DNA of 40,301 bases from Flavobacteriaceae bacterium (GTDB lineage Bacteria > Bacteroidota > Bacteroidia > Flavobacteriales > Flavobacteriaceae), in contig CANGIF010000030.1 of assembly GCA_947453885.1 (NCBI GenBank), positions 1-40,301 on the forward strand. Reading direction: 5' to 3'. The position numbers were made by a program, and so were the translations under genes. The notes below the pieces were generated by a model, which did no database searches, was not told where the DNA came from, and saw only the letters and a program-made list of their open reading frames with translations. Positions 16,874-26,505 of this stretch are shown piece after piece (position 1 is the stretch's first letter; each line of letters begins with the position of its first letter).

Positions 16874-16911
16874 AAAAAAGGGATTCAATTTAAATTGAAT
16901 CCCTTTTTTAA
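16872..16911. terminator. Bidirectional terminator between the SCO gene and the giant surface protein gene
   Basis: A 19-bp perfect inverted repeat (16872-16890 and 16893-16911) around a TA centre. It has an A run on one side and a T run on the other, so it can terminate transcription from both directions. The giant gene stops at 16928, 17 nt away. Confidence 0.85.
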
Positions 16912-16927
16912 AAAATTAAAAGAATAA

Positions 16928-19900
16928 CTAGTTCTTAACTAGTCGAACAATGTTGTTATTAGTTCCTTGAGAAACTATTATAGTATAAATACCAGCAGCA
17001 TAATCTTGACCAATTGTTATGTTTTCAATTTCTGAAGTATTAACTGCTTTATTTTCAATTTGTTTACCCATCATGTCATACACGCTTACAAAAACGGTTT
17101 CTTCAGTTTCTGTTGTAACTTTTAATTTGAAAGCAGTGCTAAACGGATTTGGATAAGCTGCAACTGTAAATACTTTTGTTTCTTCTATATGTTTAGCTAT
17201 ACTTGTAGGTGTAGTTACGTTACATGAACTACCGTAATTCCCATATATACCATTTACTTTTGCAGCAACACGAATTGCAAAAGTTGTTCCGTTAGTAACT
17301 ACTACTCCAGCTTGTGAAAGTTTAAAATTATATGTTGTAGAATCATAAACAGTCGTTACACCACCTGTTGTAATCTCAAAAAGATAACCTTGTGCGTTGT
17401 AAACTGGAGAAGCAGGTATTTTAGTATCTAAAGTAGCTAATGTTGTACCACAATAGTTTGGATGTATTTGAGTAGTTGGAACCGTGTTTGTACTTAAAGT
17501 TGGAGAAGTTACTGGACATGATGATCCGTATGCTCCCCAAACACCTTCAACTTTTATGGCAACTCTAATTGAATAACTTGTCCCGTAAGCTGTTCCGGCT
17601 ATTTGATTTAAGTTAAAATAATAACTTGGCGTTTCATACTCTAAAGTTGTAGCTCCAGTTGTTAATTCAAAACGATAGGCTTGTGTATTGTACATCCATT
17701 TTGCGTGAATAGGTGAATTCATTGAAGATAAAGTTACACCACAATCAGCTGAAATTAGTTGAGTTGTTTGAACTCCGACTACTGCTAGCGCAGGTGTTGT
17801 TACCGAACATGATGAACCATAATCACCCCAAACACCATTAACATTAATAGCAACTCTAATTGAGTAAGTGGTGCTATATGTTGAACTTGGTATTTTGGTT
17901 AAATTAAAATAATAAATTGGCGAGTCGTAAATGGTAACAGTTGTTCCATTTGTTACTTCGAAACGGTAAATTTGAACACCATATTTCCATTTAGCATGTA
18001 TCGGAGTATCTAAAGAAGATAAAGTTGCACCACAATCAGCAGCAATAAGTTGAGTTGTTGGAATAATACCTGATGTAGATTCTGTTAATGTTGGTGTTGT
18101 AATGTTACATGTCTGTCCATAAGCACCCCATATACCACCCATTTTTACAGCTACTCGAATACCATAAGTAGTTGCGTATATTACTCCAGGAGTTTCTATT
18201 AAAGAAAAATTGTATTTGTCTTTTTCAACAGTATTAACTGTAGCTCCATTTGTAACTTCAAAACGATATGCTTGATAACCAGTAACATATTCAGCATTAA
18301 TATTGTAATCTAATGATGGCAATGTTGACCCACATTGATTGGCTTTAATTTTTACAGTTGGTATACCAAATAACGTAACTAAAGAAGCTCCTCTGGAAGG
18401 ACTTTCACAACTATTTAAAGTTTGAGAAGCATAATAAGTTCCTGATGTTAAAACCGTACTACTTTCTAGAACTGTACCTCCTGTAGCACTAGTGTACCAC
18501 TTTAAGTTAGTTCCATTACCCTGTAATAAAGCTACAGTACTTGTCAAAGGTAATGTTTGTGGGAAAGTGCTTGGAGCAGGAGTAATAGTTACTGATACTG
18601 TTATTGTGTTACCTATGTCAGCACTACAATTTAAATTGGTAACCATAGCTCTGTAATAAGTAGTAGCAATTAATGATCCTGTATTTAAAGAGGTAGAATC
18701 AGAATTATTTATATCTAACCAATTCGTGTTTCCATTGGCTGATTTTTGCCATAAGATAGTTCCTGTATTTCCTGATAAACCAATAGTTGTTGAACTTCCA
18801 GAACAAATAGTGGTATTTCCTATTGCATTTCCAGCAACCGATAATTCATTTACAATAACCGAAACAATGTTGCTGTAAGAATTGCTACAAACACCACTTG
18901 TTACATTAGCTCTAAAATAAGTGTTGGCAGTTACCGATCCTGTTGATAAAGTGGGTGATGTCCCACCAAGTATGTCTGACCAAACCAAAGGACTACCAAT
19001 AATAGCTTTTTGCCATTGAATAGTTCCTACATTATCAATTAAAGTAAGAGAAGTTGAACTTCCAGTACAAATTGTCGTTGAACCTGATGCTGTTCCAGAT
19101 ACTGAAGTTTGACTAACTGTAACTGTAACTGTATTACTAATAGAAGAACTACAAGCACCACTTGTACTAACTCCTCTATAGTAAATAGTATTTGTCAAAC
19201 CACCTGTATTTATAGTTGCTGATGTAGCCCCAGCAATATCAGTCCATCCAGTATTTCCATCAATTGAAGATTGCCATTGAACTGTTCCGGTACTGCCTGT
19301 CAAACTTACATTAGTTGAACTTCCTGAACAAATTGACGCATCACCAGAAGCAGTGCCTGAAACAGAAGTTGGACTTACAGTTACATTAACTGCAATTCTG
19401 TCGCTTTCCATTCCATATAATGTTTGTGTCACATAGTAAGTGCCTGTGGTAAGTACTTCAGTGCTAGCTAATAAATTTCCATTTGTTGCAGCATCATACC
19501 ATTTAATTAAAGTACCTGTTGCAACTAAATTAGAAACTTTTGGATTGCTGTCTTGACAAAAGGATTGATTACTTACTGTTGGCTGAACTGTCTTAACAAC
19601 TCCTCCAAAAGCCAAAGCATCTGCACTTGAATTTGTTGCTGAATAGAATCCCCATCCACCTGTTGTTGTTTGTCCGCTTGCATAATAACGTAAAGTTACT
19701 GTTGTCCCATTAGGAATATTTTGTAATGCAGTTTCTCCAGACAAATCTATAGTTCCCATTGTTAAAGAAGTAGATTGAACAGGCGAACCTATTAAATTAA
19801 AATTCGTTCCGTTTAAACTATATGCAAATTGAGATGTTACACCTGGAGTAGCATAAAATCCTGCTGTCCCGTTAAATACTGCATCAATTGAAGATAAAGA

Positions 19901-22900
19901 CATCGTTGTACCTGTCAATGGCTGTAACGTAACTTGGAAATAATCATTATTTGTAGTAGCAATTCCATTATTTTGAAATCCTGTAGTTCTAAATGAATTA
20001 GCCGCTGCACTTGCTGTAGCGCTTGATCCACGAGTCATAGTGTTTAATCCACCTGTTGATACTAAGTTAGAAAACGTAGTTGCTGTTGCTGTTGCTGTTT
20101 GATTTAATCCAAATACATTCCATGCAGCAATTGGTGGTGTAGTTATTTTTAATGAACGAACTACATCTGGAGCAGCTAAATAGTTTGAATTTCCAGCTTG
20201 TGATGCAGTAATGTTTGCTGTTCCTGCACCAACAATTGTAACTGTAGTTCCTGAAATTGTAGCTACTGCTGTATTAGAACTAACAAATGTAACTGTTCCT
20301 AAAGAAGTTGAAGTTGCTGTTAATGTAAAAGGAGCATCGTTAGTATATCTATTGTTTAAAGTTGCAAAAATAATAGTTTGTGCTTTCTGATTAATTACTA
20401 ATGATTGTTGAACATCAGTTGCTGAAGCATAGTTAGTACTTCCTAATTGAGATGCTGTTATTGTTACTGTTCCCGCAGCTAAAATAGTTACCGTAGTCCC
20501 ACTAATTGAAGCAATTGTAGGATCTGAACTTGTAAATGTAACTGTGTTGCCAGAAGCTCCGCCAGTTGCTGACAAAGTAAAAGCAGCATCGCCAAAAGTT
20601 TTAGCTGATAAAGCGCCAAATGTTATGGTTTGTGAAATTTGTAAAATTGTTCCAGTAATTCCAGTTGGTTGCGTCAAAACATATCTATCTGCATTTGTTC
20701 CAGTTAATGCAAAGTTTGGAGTTACAGAAATTCCTATACCGGCATTTACAGAATCAAACGTTGGTGCATTTGTTAAAGAAACTACATCGCTTCCAACTTT
20801 TCCATTCAAGGTAGCAGCAGTAATCGTTGCTGAGTTTGTTCCATCGTAAGTTTTACTTGCAACAGTAACACCAGATACAGTTAACGTTTTAAGGTTAACT
20901 ACTAACGTTTGTTGAACGTTCGAAGCTGGATTATAAGTACCATTTCCACCTTGTGAAGCTGTAATGGTTACTGTTCCTGGTTTTAATATACTAACCGTAC
21001 TTCCAGAAATAGTTGCTATTGTAGTATCTGAACTTGAGTAAGATACAGACAAACCAGAATCTGAGGTTGCAGTTAAATTAAAATTTGAATCGCCATAGTT
21101 TTTAGCTGCTAAACTTCCAAAAGAAATAGTTTGATTTGTTAAAGCTGTGCTAATTACTACTTGACTTTGATTTACACTTGTAGCAGAATTATAGTTGCTA
21201 TTTCCAACTTGAGAAGCTGTAATAGTTGCAGTTCCTGCCCCAACAATAGATGCAGTAGAGCCACTAATTGAAATGACACTTGTATTTGAGCTAGAATAAG
21301 TTACTGTCAATCCTGAAGTAGCTGTTGCAGTAAGTGAAAAATTAGCATCTGTGTCTAATTTGCTGGCTAATGCTCCGAAAGTAATACTTTGACTAGCTTT
21401 ATTTACCGTTAACGTTTGTTGCACATTTGAAGCTGCATTGTAATTTGAATCACCAGCTTGTGATGCGGTAATAGTGGTTGAACCTGCGCCAACTATTGTT
21501 ACTGTGCTTCCTGAAACTGTTGCAACCGCTGTGTTTGAACTTGCATAAGCAACTGTTAAACCAGAAGATGTAGTACCAGTCAATGCGAATGAAGCATCAC
21601 CATAATTTTTAGCGGTTAAACTTCCAAAAGTGATTGACTGACTTCCTAGTGCATTTGTAATTACCAAAGTTTTAGTATCAACTCCTCCTGTATTTGAAGC
21701 GCCAATTGTTACATTAAAAGTACCTGCTTGTGTTGGTGTGCCAGAAATTACTCCAGTTGAAGTATTTAAAGTAACTCCAGAAGGTAAACCTGTTGCAGTA
21801 TAATTATTAGGTGTGTTTGAGGCTACAATAGAATAAGTAAAAGGGCTGTTTACGGTTCCGCTTGCTGATAAAGAACTTGTAATAGCTGGAGCTTGAATTA
21901 AGGTAACAGAACCATTTACTGTCAAATCATCTATTCTAAATGTTCCTGCAGTTGCAGCTGCATTAGCTGTTCCGTTTGCACCCGTTGTTCCGTAAGGATA
22001 AAATCTGAAAGCTACTGTTCCTCCATAAGGTGTAGAAAAATCAGCGAAATCCCAAGTTATAGCAGTTCCAGTTGTAGGTGTTGTAGGAGCAGCTCCCCAT
22101 GATGTAGAAGTTGCAAAACCATCTGTACTATATCGTACTTCTAAACTATTTGGACACGTATTACTTCCTTGTCTAAAGAACGATAAAGAAGTTAGGTTTA
22201 ATTTGTATCCTGTGTTTCCTGAAATAGTAAATTCCACATAAGATGTATCACTTATACTTGCCGTATTATTTAATGTTGTTGAATTGAAAACATTGGCCGT
22301 AGGCGAACAAGTAAGTGTAGATCTTGTTGGAATAATTCCTGAAGCATTAGCAGCAACAGTTGGTGAAAATGTTACTGGACAAACTGCTGTTTGTGTAAAA
22401 GCATTTGAATACAACACACCATTTACAGTTAAAGTTTGAGGAACACTAGTTGCAGCAGCAGTATTAGCATCTCCAGCTTGTATTGCTGTTATTGTAGTTG
22501 TTCCTGCTCCAACGATTGTAACTGTTGAACCAGAAACTGTTGCAACAGCTGCATTTGAACTAGTGTACGAAACTGTTAATCCAGATGATGCTGTTGCGGT
22601 AAGAGCAAAAGCTGCGTCTGTAGTTAATTTGGTTGCCAAAGCTCCAAAAGTAATAGTTTGAGAAGCTTGTGAAATAGTAGCTGTTAAACCTGTTGGTTGT
22701 GTTAATGAATAGTTCCCTGCTGCTGTTCCGCCTAAAGTTAAAGCTGCCGTAACTGCTTTAGCTACACCAATATTAGCATCACTAAAAGCGCCACCACCGC
22801 TCACAGTTACATTATCAGATCCAACAATTCCATTTAAGGTAGCACCGGTAATGGTTGCTGCTGTTGTTCCATCATACACTTTTCCTTGAGCTACTGCTCC

Positions 22901-24616
22901 TGAAACGGTAAGAGTTTTAGTGTTTACTGTTAATGTTTGTGGTACGCTTGTAGCAGGATTATAAGAACCATTTCCAGATTGCGAAGCAGTTATAATTGAT
23001 GAACCTGCACCAACTATAGTTACTGTACTTCCTGAAACTGTTGCTACTGCCGTGTTTGAACTAGCATAAGAAACTGTTAAACCTGAATCAGATGAAGCGG
23101 TTAATGAAAAAGATGCGTCTCCATAATTTTTAGCAGCTAATGACCCAAATGTTATGGTTTGACTTGATAAACCAGCTGCTGCTGTAATGTTGGCAGTGGT
23201 TGTAAAAGTTGTTAGTGTGTAATTTGCAGCGTTTGTTCCTCCTAAAGAGTAACCACTTATGGTCACTGTTTTAGCTGTTCCGATTGCTGAATCACTAAAT
23301 GTCGCTGTTCCCGAACCTACTATTGTTACTACATCTGAACCTACTTTTCCATTTAGTGTTGGTGTACCCGAAAAAGTGGCTGAAGTTGTTCCATCATAGG
23401 TTTTATTGTTTGCTGTTAATCCTGAAATGGTCAATGCTTTTGTACTAACGGTACTCGAAACCGTTGCTACATTTACTTGAGTTGCACTAGTACTTGTCAA
23501 TGCGATATTACCGCTGTAACTTCCTGGAGTTGCAGTTGCTGTTAAACGAACATAAACAGTTGTACTACTTATTGTGCCACTTGAGCCTACTGTTACTGAT
23601 GAAGCATAACCTGAACCTGATGATAAAGACACTTCAAAACCTGAAGGAGGCGTTACTAAAATACCTGCCGACATGTTTGTACCTGAAACGGTAAACGAAG
23701 TAGGTGTAGCACTAGCGGTACCATAAGTTGTAGTTACAGCTCCTATAGTTCCTCCTGCAGTAATTGTTGGGGTTGTTGAAGCAGCAGTTACTTGTGCCCA
23801 AGTAGTTCCTACTTTAATTCCGTCCACTATTTGTGTTGGTGCACTTCCTGCAGCTCCTTGTCTTAAATAGACAGACGCAATTGATGTTACATCTGCTGTC
23901 CCAGAACCTGCTGAAAGTAAAGCCGTAGGTTCAGCAGCACCTAAAGTTGGGTTTACCCATAAACTTACAATGTCATCTGTTGCGCTTGCATTATACGTAT
24001 ATTTGGTTGCGATTAAGTAGGTAGTACCAAAAGTCATAACTGTTGAATCATAAACTACCGTTCCATTTGATTTGGAAAGACCTATTTTAAAACCTCCTGT
24101 TGTAGATTGTGCATAAACTCTTACTGGATATGTAGTCCCAGTAGTAACTCCTATAAAATAATCTCCTGTAGCTTGAGCAGCACTTACTTTTAATAAAAAT
24201 GACAAGTAAACACTTCCAGAAGTAATGGCGGTAAATGCTTTTGAAGCATCTTCTCCAGAAGTTGTCATTGATACCCCACCTCCAATGCCTGAAGCTGGCG
24301 AAGAGGCATAACTTAACCCCGCTGCGGCAGTAACCGAAAGGTTATTAGTCCCAACTCCTGATGAAGAAAGCCAACCTGTAGTAGCATTTGTTACTGTTGT
24401 GCTTCCAGCTAAAACTGTGGGGTCAGTGTAGTTAAAGTCTTCTGTCAAGACTTGTGCTGAAGTTTCTTGGCTATTTAAAAACAAAAATGCAACTAACAGC
24501 ATACTGAAAATTGCATTTAATTTTAGAAACCCAATAACACTTGAAAAATGTTGCGTTTTAGAAGTACTGTTCTTTACTTCGGACAACATTTTCTCATAAA
24601 GAAATTTTTTTGTCAT
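16928..24616 (-). CDS. Giant repeat-rich surface protein with T9SS type A sorting domain
   Basis: A 2562-residue probable surface adhesin or filament. A hydrophobic signal core at about residues 35-54 (MLLVAFLFLNSQETSAQ) follows an unusually long charged N-terminus. Then come an N-terminal lectin-like or jelly-roll-like domain (about 55-280); seven MBG/Ig-like units starting (S)QTITFG-like, interleaved with three YDG units (KxYDGT) and one putative Ig unit (about 475-1490, interrupted near 735-905 by another beta-sandwich-like domain); a beta-sandwich-like segment (about 1500-1670); three Ig-like units with ICSGSS (about 1740-2010); four cysteine-paired units of about 97 residues (about 2085-2465); and a type A sorting domain (YPNPFSTAF ... 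IVRLVKN, about 2485-2562). Export by the type IX system is expected; the ligand is unknown. There is no sign of frameshift. Confidence 0.9.
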   Translation of the reverse strand: MTKKFLYEKMLSEVKNSTSKTQHFSSVIGFLKLNAIFSMLLVAFLFLNSQETSAQVLTEDFNYTDPTVLAGSTTVTNATTGWLSSSGVGTNNLSVTAAAGLSYASSPASGIGGGVSMTTSGEDASKAFTAITSGSVYLSFLLKVSAAQATGDYFIGVTTGTTYPVRVYAQSTTGGFKIGLSKSNGTVVYDSTVMTFGTTYLIATKYTYNASATDDIVSLWVNPTLGAAEPTALLSAGSGTADVTSIASVYLRQGAAGSAPTQIVDGIKVGTTWAQVTAASTTPTITAGGTIGAVTTTYGTASATPTSFTVSGTNMSAGILVTPPSGFEVSLSSGSGYASSVTVGSSGTISSTTVYVRLTATATPGSYSGNIALTSTSATQVNVATVSSTVSTKALTISGLTANNKTYDGTTSATFSGTPTLNGKVGSDVVTIVGSGTATFSDSAIGTAKTVTISGYSLGGTNAANYTLTTFTTTANITAAAGLSSQTITFGSLAAKNYGDASFSLTASSDSGLTVSYASSNTAVATVSGSTVTIVGAGSSIITASQSGNGSYNPATSVPQTLTVNTKTLTVSGAVAQGKVYDGTTAATITGATLNGIVGSDNVTVSGGGAFSDANIGVAKAVTAALTLGGTAAGNYSLTQPTGLTATISQASQTITFGALATKLTTDAAFALTATASSGLTVSYTSSNAAVATVSGSTVTIVGAGTTTITAIQAGDANTAAATSVPQTLTVNGVLYSNAFTQTAVCPVTFSPTVAANASGIIPTRSTLTCSPTANVFNSTTLNNTASISDTSYVEFTISGNTGYKLNLTSLSFFRQGSNTCPNSLEVRYSTDGFATSTSWGAAPTTPTTGTAITWDFADFSTPYGGTVAFRFYPYGTTGANGTANAAATAGTFRIDDLTVNGSVTLIQAPAITSSLSASGTVNSPFTYSIVASNTPNNYTATGLPSGVTLNTSTGVISGTPTQAGTFNVTIGASNTGGVDTKTLVITNALGSQSITFGSLTAKNYGDASFALTGTTSSGLTVAYASSNTAVATVSGSTVTIVGAGSTTITASQAGDSNYNAASNVQQTLTVNKASQSITFGALASKLDTDANFSLTATATSGLTVTYSSSNTSVISISGSTASIVGAGTATITASQVGNSNYNSATSVNQSQVVISTALTNQTISFGSLAAKNYGDSNFNLTATSDSGLSVSYSSSDTTIATISGSTVSILKPGTVTITASQGGNGTYNPASNVQQTLVVNLKTLTVSGVTVASKTYDGTNSATITAATLNGKVGSDVVSLTNAPTFDSVNAGIGISVTPNFALTGTNADRYVLTQPTGITGTILQISQTITFGALSAKTFGDAAFTLSATGGASGNTVTFTSSDPTIASISGTTVTILAAGTVTITASQLGSTNYASATDVQQSLVINQKAQTIIFATLNNRYTNDAPFTLTATSTSLGTVTFVSSNTAVATISGTTVTIVGAGTANITASQAGNSNYLAAPDVVRSLKITTPPIAAWNVFGLNQTATATATTFSNLVSTGGLNTMTRGSSATASAAANSFRTTGFQNNGIATTNNDYFQVTLQPLTGTTMSLSSIDAVFNGTAGFYATPGVTSQFAYSLNGTNFNLIGSPVQSTSLTMGTIDLSGETALQNIPNGTTVTLRYYASGQTTTGGWGFYSATNSSADALAFGGVVKTVQPTVSNQSFCQDSNPKVSNLVATGTLIKWYDAATNGNLLASTEVLTTGTYYVTQTLYGMESDRIAVNVTVSPTSVSGTASGDASICSGSSTNVSLTGSTGTVQWQSSIDGNTGWTDIAGATSATINTGGLTNTIYYRGVSTSGACSSSISNTVTVTVSQTSVSGTASGSTTICTGSSTSLTLIDNVGTIQWQKAIIGSPLVWSDILGGTSPTLSTGSVTANTYFRANVTSGVCSNSYSNIVSVIVNELSVAGNAIGNTTICSGSSTTIGLSGNTGTILWQKSANGNTNWLDINNSDSTSLNTGSLIATTYYRAMVTNLNCSADIGNTITVSVTITPAPSTFPQTLPLTSTVALLQGNGTNLKWYTSATGGTVLESSTVLTSGTYYASQTLNSCESPSRGASLVTLFGIPTVKIKANQCGSTLPSLDYNINAEYVTGYQAYRFEVTNGATVNTVEKDKYNFSLIETPGVIYATTYGIRVAVKMGGIWGAYGQTCNITTPTLTESTSGIIPTTQLIAADCGATLSSLDTPIHAKWKYGVQIYRFEVTNGTTVTIYDSPIYYFNLTKIPSSTYSTTYSIRVAINVNGVWGDYGSSCSVTTPALAVVGVQTTQLISADCGVTLSSMNSPIHAKWMYNTQAYRFELTTGATTLEYETPSYYFNLNQIAGTAYGTSYSIRVAIKVEGVWGAYGSSCPVTSPTLSTNTVPTTQIHPNYCGTTLATLDTKIPASPVYNAQGYLFEITTGGVTTVYDSTTYNFKLSQAGVVVTNGTTFAIRVAAKVNGIYGNYGSSCNVTTPTSIAKHIEETKVFTVAAYPNPFSTAFKLKVTTETEETVFVSVYDMMGKQIENKAVNTSEIENITIGQDYAAGIYTIIVSQGTNNNIVRLVKN
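17205..18370 (-). repeat. Four tandem units encoding cysteine-paired domains
   Basis: Each unit encodes about 97-100 residues with CGxTLxxL near the start, YRFE(V/L)T-like and IRVA(x)KV segments in the middle, and YGSSCxVTTP at the end. The first-cysteine codons lie near 18333, 18033, 17742 and 17450. The two invariant cysteines per unit could form one disulfide. The fourth unit has YLFEITTG in place of YRFE. Confidence 0.8.
18580..19390 (-). repeat. Three tandem Ig-like units in the giant protein gene
   Basis: The units begin with SGTASG or AGNAIG and ICSGSST or ICTGSST, contain an IQWQ-type core and W-x-DI, and end near CSSSISNTVTV. Spacing is about 85-90 residues. They match the Ig-like/PKD-like repeats common in flavobacterial surface proteins. 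Confidence 0.75.
20140..23190 (-). repeat. MBG/YDG repeat region of the giant protein gene
   Basis: Seven units of about 75-80 residues share QTITFG(S/A)L, a VSYxSSNTAVATVSGSTVTI-like core and VQQTLTVN. Three YDG units share KTLTVSG, KTYDGT, LNGKVGSDVV and NYxLTQPTG. Near-identical phrases recur at DNA level, so slippage or recombination between units is plausible. Confidence 0.85.
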
Positions 24617-24644
24617 GGTTATAATTTTTACTTAAATTAAGGTA

Positions 24645-24652
24645 CAAATCTA
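24645..24652 (-). promoter_or_regulatory. -7 promoter box of the giant surface protein gene
   Basis: On the minus strand this reads TAGATTTG, 28 nt upstream of the ATG. No clear -33 TTG at the usual distance. Confidence 0.45.
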
Positions 24653-25175
24653 GTTAAAAATTCATTAAAAAAAATTTTTTTAAATGTTATGTAATTGTAA
24701 ACTTTTTAACATCATTATCTCATTGTAAGTTTATTAATCAACTTAGAGTACTAATTTTAGATTAGTTCCATGAATATTTGTGATAACTTTATTTTTTAAC
24801 TTAACTTGCTTTTTTGAGTCAAAGAACTTGTCTGCTCAATAGTTTTTGTCAGCTAATGGTTTATTTCCAAGCAAAGGCCTGACTAGAGGTGCTAATAGTT
24901 AGTATTGAAATTCACTTTTTATGTTTTGCTAATTTTCTCTAAAATCAAAGAAGGAATCTTTAGAGTTCATACAAATTTTTTACAGTTTATATAACCCCAC
25001 CAAAGTAAAAGAGCAACTTGGTGTTTGATATTTTAAAAAAAAGTAACAACTTTTAGATATTTTTTTCATTTCAATTTTAAAAAATTTTACAGAAAAGAAA
25101 GTTTTTCTTTAAAATTTGTAATACGCAACTATAATTTGCTTTTTTTTTATAATTTTAAACTCTGAACAAATTGCT
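24653..25175. other. Long gene-free divergent region
   Basis: It separates the giant surface protein gene (minus) from the PorT-like gene (plus). I see no ORF of note, no RNA gene and no strong hairpin. A CACCAA / TTGGTG pair near 24995-25025 is weak. Its length may reflect regulatory sites for one of the two envelope genes, but none could be identified. Confidence 0.5.
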
Positions 25176-25862
25176 ATGAAATTATTTTTTAAAATTGGGT
25201 TGTGTTGTTTTACTTTAATTGCTTTTTCGCAAGAGCAACCAAATTTTAAGGCATTAGATTCTTTGTATAGAGAAGATCAATTTTATGTTGGGATTTCGTA
25301 CAATACAATTCAAAATAGACCTACTGGTTTAGGGCAAAGTAAAATTACACCTAGTTTCTCGTTTGGATTTTTAAGAGACCTACCTATAAACAAAAGTAGA
25401 ACAGTTGCTATTGCTATTGGTTTAGGGTATTCAATTAATAATTACAGTGAAAATCTTTTAATAACTGAAGATAACAACACCAGAAACTATAGTCTTTTAG
25501 GAGCTGCGTCTTTATATGATAAAAACAAGTTGTATTTAGATTATGTTGATTTACCTATAGAATTCAGATGGCGCAATTCAACTCCTGATAGTCACAAGTT
25601 TTTACGTGTTTATGGTGGTTTTAAAATGAGTTATTTGGCTTTTGATCGATCTAAATATGTGGATTTTCAATCTACGGTAAAAGTTACTAGCAATCCGGAT
25701 TTTACCAAATGGCAATGTGGTACTTACTTGTCTATTGGTTACAATACTTGGAATTTAAATGTATATTATGGTTTAAAACCGCTCCTTCAATCTGGAACGT
25801 TAAACGGCAAAGCATTTGAATTAAAAACAATAAATTTTGGTTTGATGTTTTATATTTTATAG
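25176..25862 (+). CDS. PorT-like outer-membrane beta-barrel protein
   Basis: A 228-residue exported protein with a signal peptide (about 1-18, ending AFSQ) and alternating amphipathic strands such as YVGISYN, VAIAIGLGYSINNY, LPIEFRWR, VYGGFKMSYLAF and INFGLMFYIL. The last ends in an aromatic residue near the C-terminus, as expected for an outer-membrane barrel. The pattern matches the PorT / outer-membrane-beta-barrel family (OMP_b-brl_2). PorT (SprT) itself is a type IX secretion component, but the adjacent ubiE gene I associate with porT is absent here, so I do not give the symbol. The gene ends by overlapping the convergent membrane-protein gene by 6 nt. Confidence 0.72.
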   Translation: MKLFFKIGLCCFTLIAFSQEQPNFKALDSLYREDQFYVGISYNTIQNRPTGLGQSKITPSFSFGFLRDLPINKSRTVAIAIGLGYSINNYSENLLITEDNNTRNYSLLGAASLYDKNKLYLDYVDLPIEFRWRNSTPDSHKFLRVYGGFKMSYLAFDRSKYVDFQSTVKVTSNPDFTKWQCGTYLSIGYNTWNLNVYYGLKPLLQSGTLNGKAFELKTINFGLMFYIL

Positions 25863-26477
25863 CCAAAGCCTCCAAAGTAGCAATTGAGGTAGAAAACCAA
25901 TTAAAAGACCAATCGTCAATTCTTTATTGTTGTGTGCCTTCATTTCCAATCGGGATGTTGCTACAAGTCCTGTAATACAAGTTATAGCAGCAATACTGTT
26001 TAAAGCGTTTATTTGGTTGTGAATACTCAATCCAATTACAAAAAACAAAAGAGAACCCATGCCTAAAAGGTGTAAACTAGCTTTGATTTTTAAAAACAAA
26101 AAAAGTAAGGCAAGAAATGCGCTAATAATTCCTCCCAAAAAATAAAAATAGAGTTCTGGAATCCTGTCTTGTGAGGTTCCTTTTTGAATTAATACGGAAA
26201 GTAAGATGATTTGCATCAAAAGAGGTAATTTCCGTTGAGTTAATTCAGAAACCATAATTGTGTCAATTTTTCCTAAGGAGCGCAATAGATAAAAAAAAGC
26301 AATAGGTATACAAACCGTAATGATGCTAACTTGAAAAAGAACAAGGCACACTTGAAAACTAGTGTATGATTTATAAGGTTCTGAAAGTAAGAAAAAATAT
26401 AATGTGCCCAGAACTGGAATAAACAGTGGGTGAAACAAATAAGAGAAAAGAGGTATTATTCTTTTAAAAGCATTCAT
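25857..26477 (-). CDS. Conserved polytopic membrane protein, function unknown
   Basis: A 206-residue inner-membrane protein with about six hydrophobic segments, beginning MNAFKRIIPLFSYLFHPLFIP. A motif SELTQRKLP sits in a loop near residue 80. The general look is that of the PAP2-like or UbiA-like small membrane proteins in this phylum, but no phosphatase motif is visible, so I assign no function. I start it at the ATG at 26477. The in-frame TTG at 26486 lies in the -7 box TATATTTG. The 3' end overlaps the convergent PorT-like gene by 6 nt. It lies 29 nt downstream of dinB but has its own promoter box. Confidence 0.75.
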   Translation of the reverse strand: MNAFKRIIPLFSYLFHPLFIPVLGTLYFFLLSEPYKSYTSFQVCLVLFQVSIITVCIPIAFFYLLRSLGKIDTIMVSELTQRKLPLLMQIILLSVLIQKGTSQDRIPELYFYFLGGIISAFLALLFLFLKIKASLHLLGMGSLLFFVIGLSIHNQINALNSIAAITCITGLVATSRLEMKAHNNKELTIGLLIGFLPQLLLWRLWL

Positions 26478-26483
26478 ATTTAA

Positions 26484-26491
26484 CAAATATA
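26484..26491 (-). promoter_or_regulatory. -7 promoter box 6 nt from a start codon
   Basis: On the minus strand, TATATTTG is followed by 6 nt and then ATG (26477). At the usual box-to-start-site distance the transcript would have almost no leader. Confidence 0.5.
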
Positions 26492-26505
26492 GTAATAATA
26501 ATTTG

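Noticed and set aside
20544..20849. 101-codon open frame antisense to the giant surface protein gene.
   Set aside because: It is a mirror of the repetitive Val/Ala/Thr-rich coding sequence, with no start signals and no recognisable product.
16928..24616. CRISPR-like periodic repeats in the giant gene region.
   Set aside because: The periodicity is of codons in a single open reading frame encoding Ig-like modules; unit lengths and divergence do not fit a CRISPR array.
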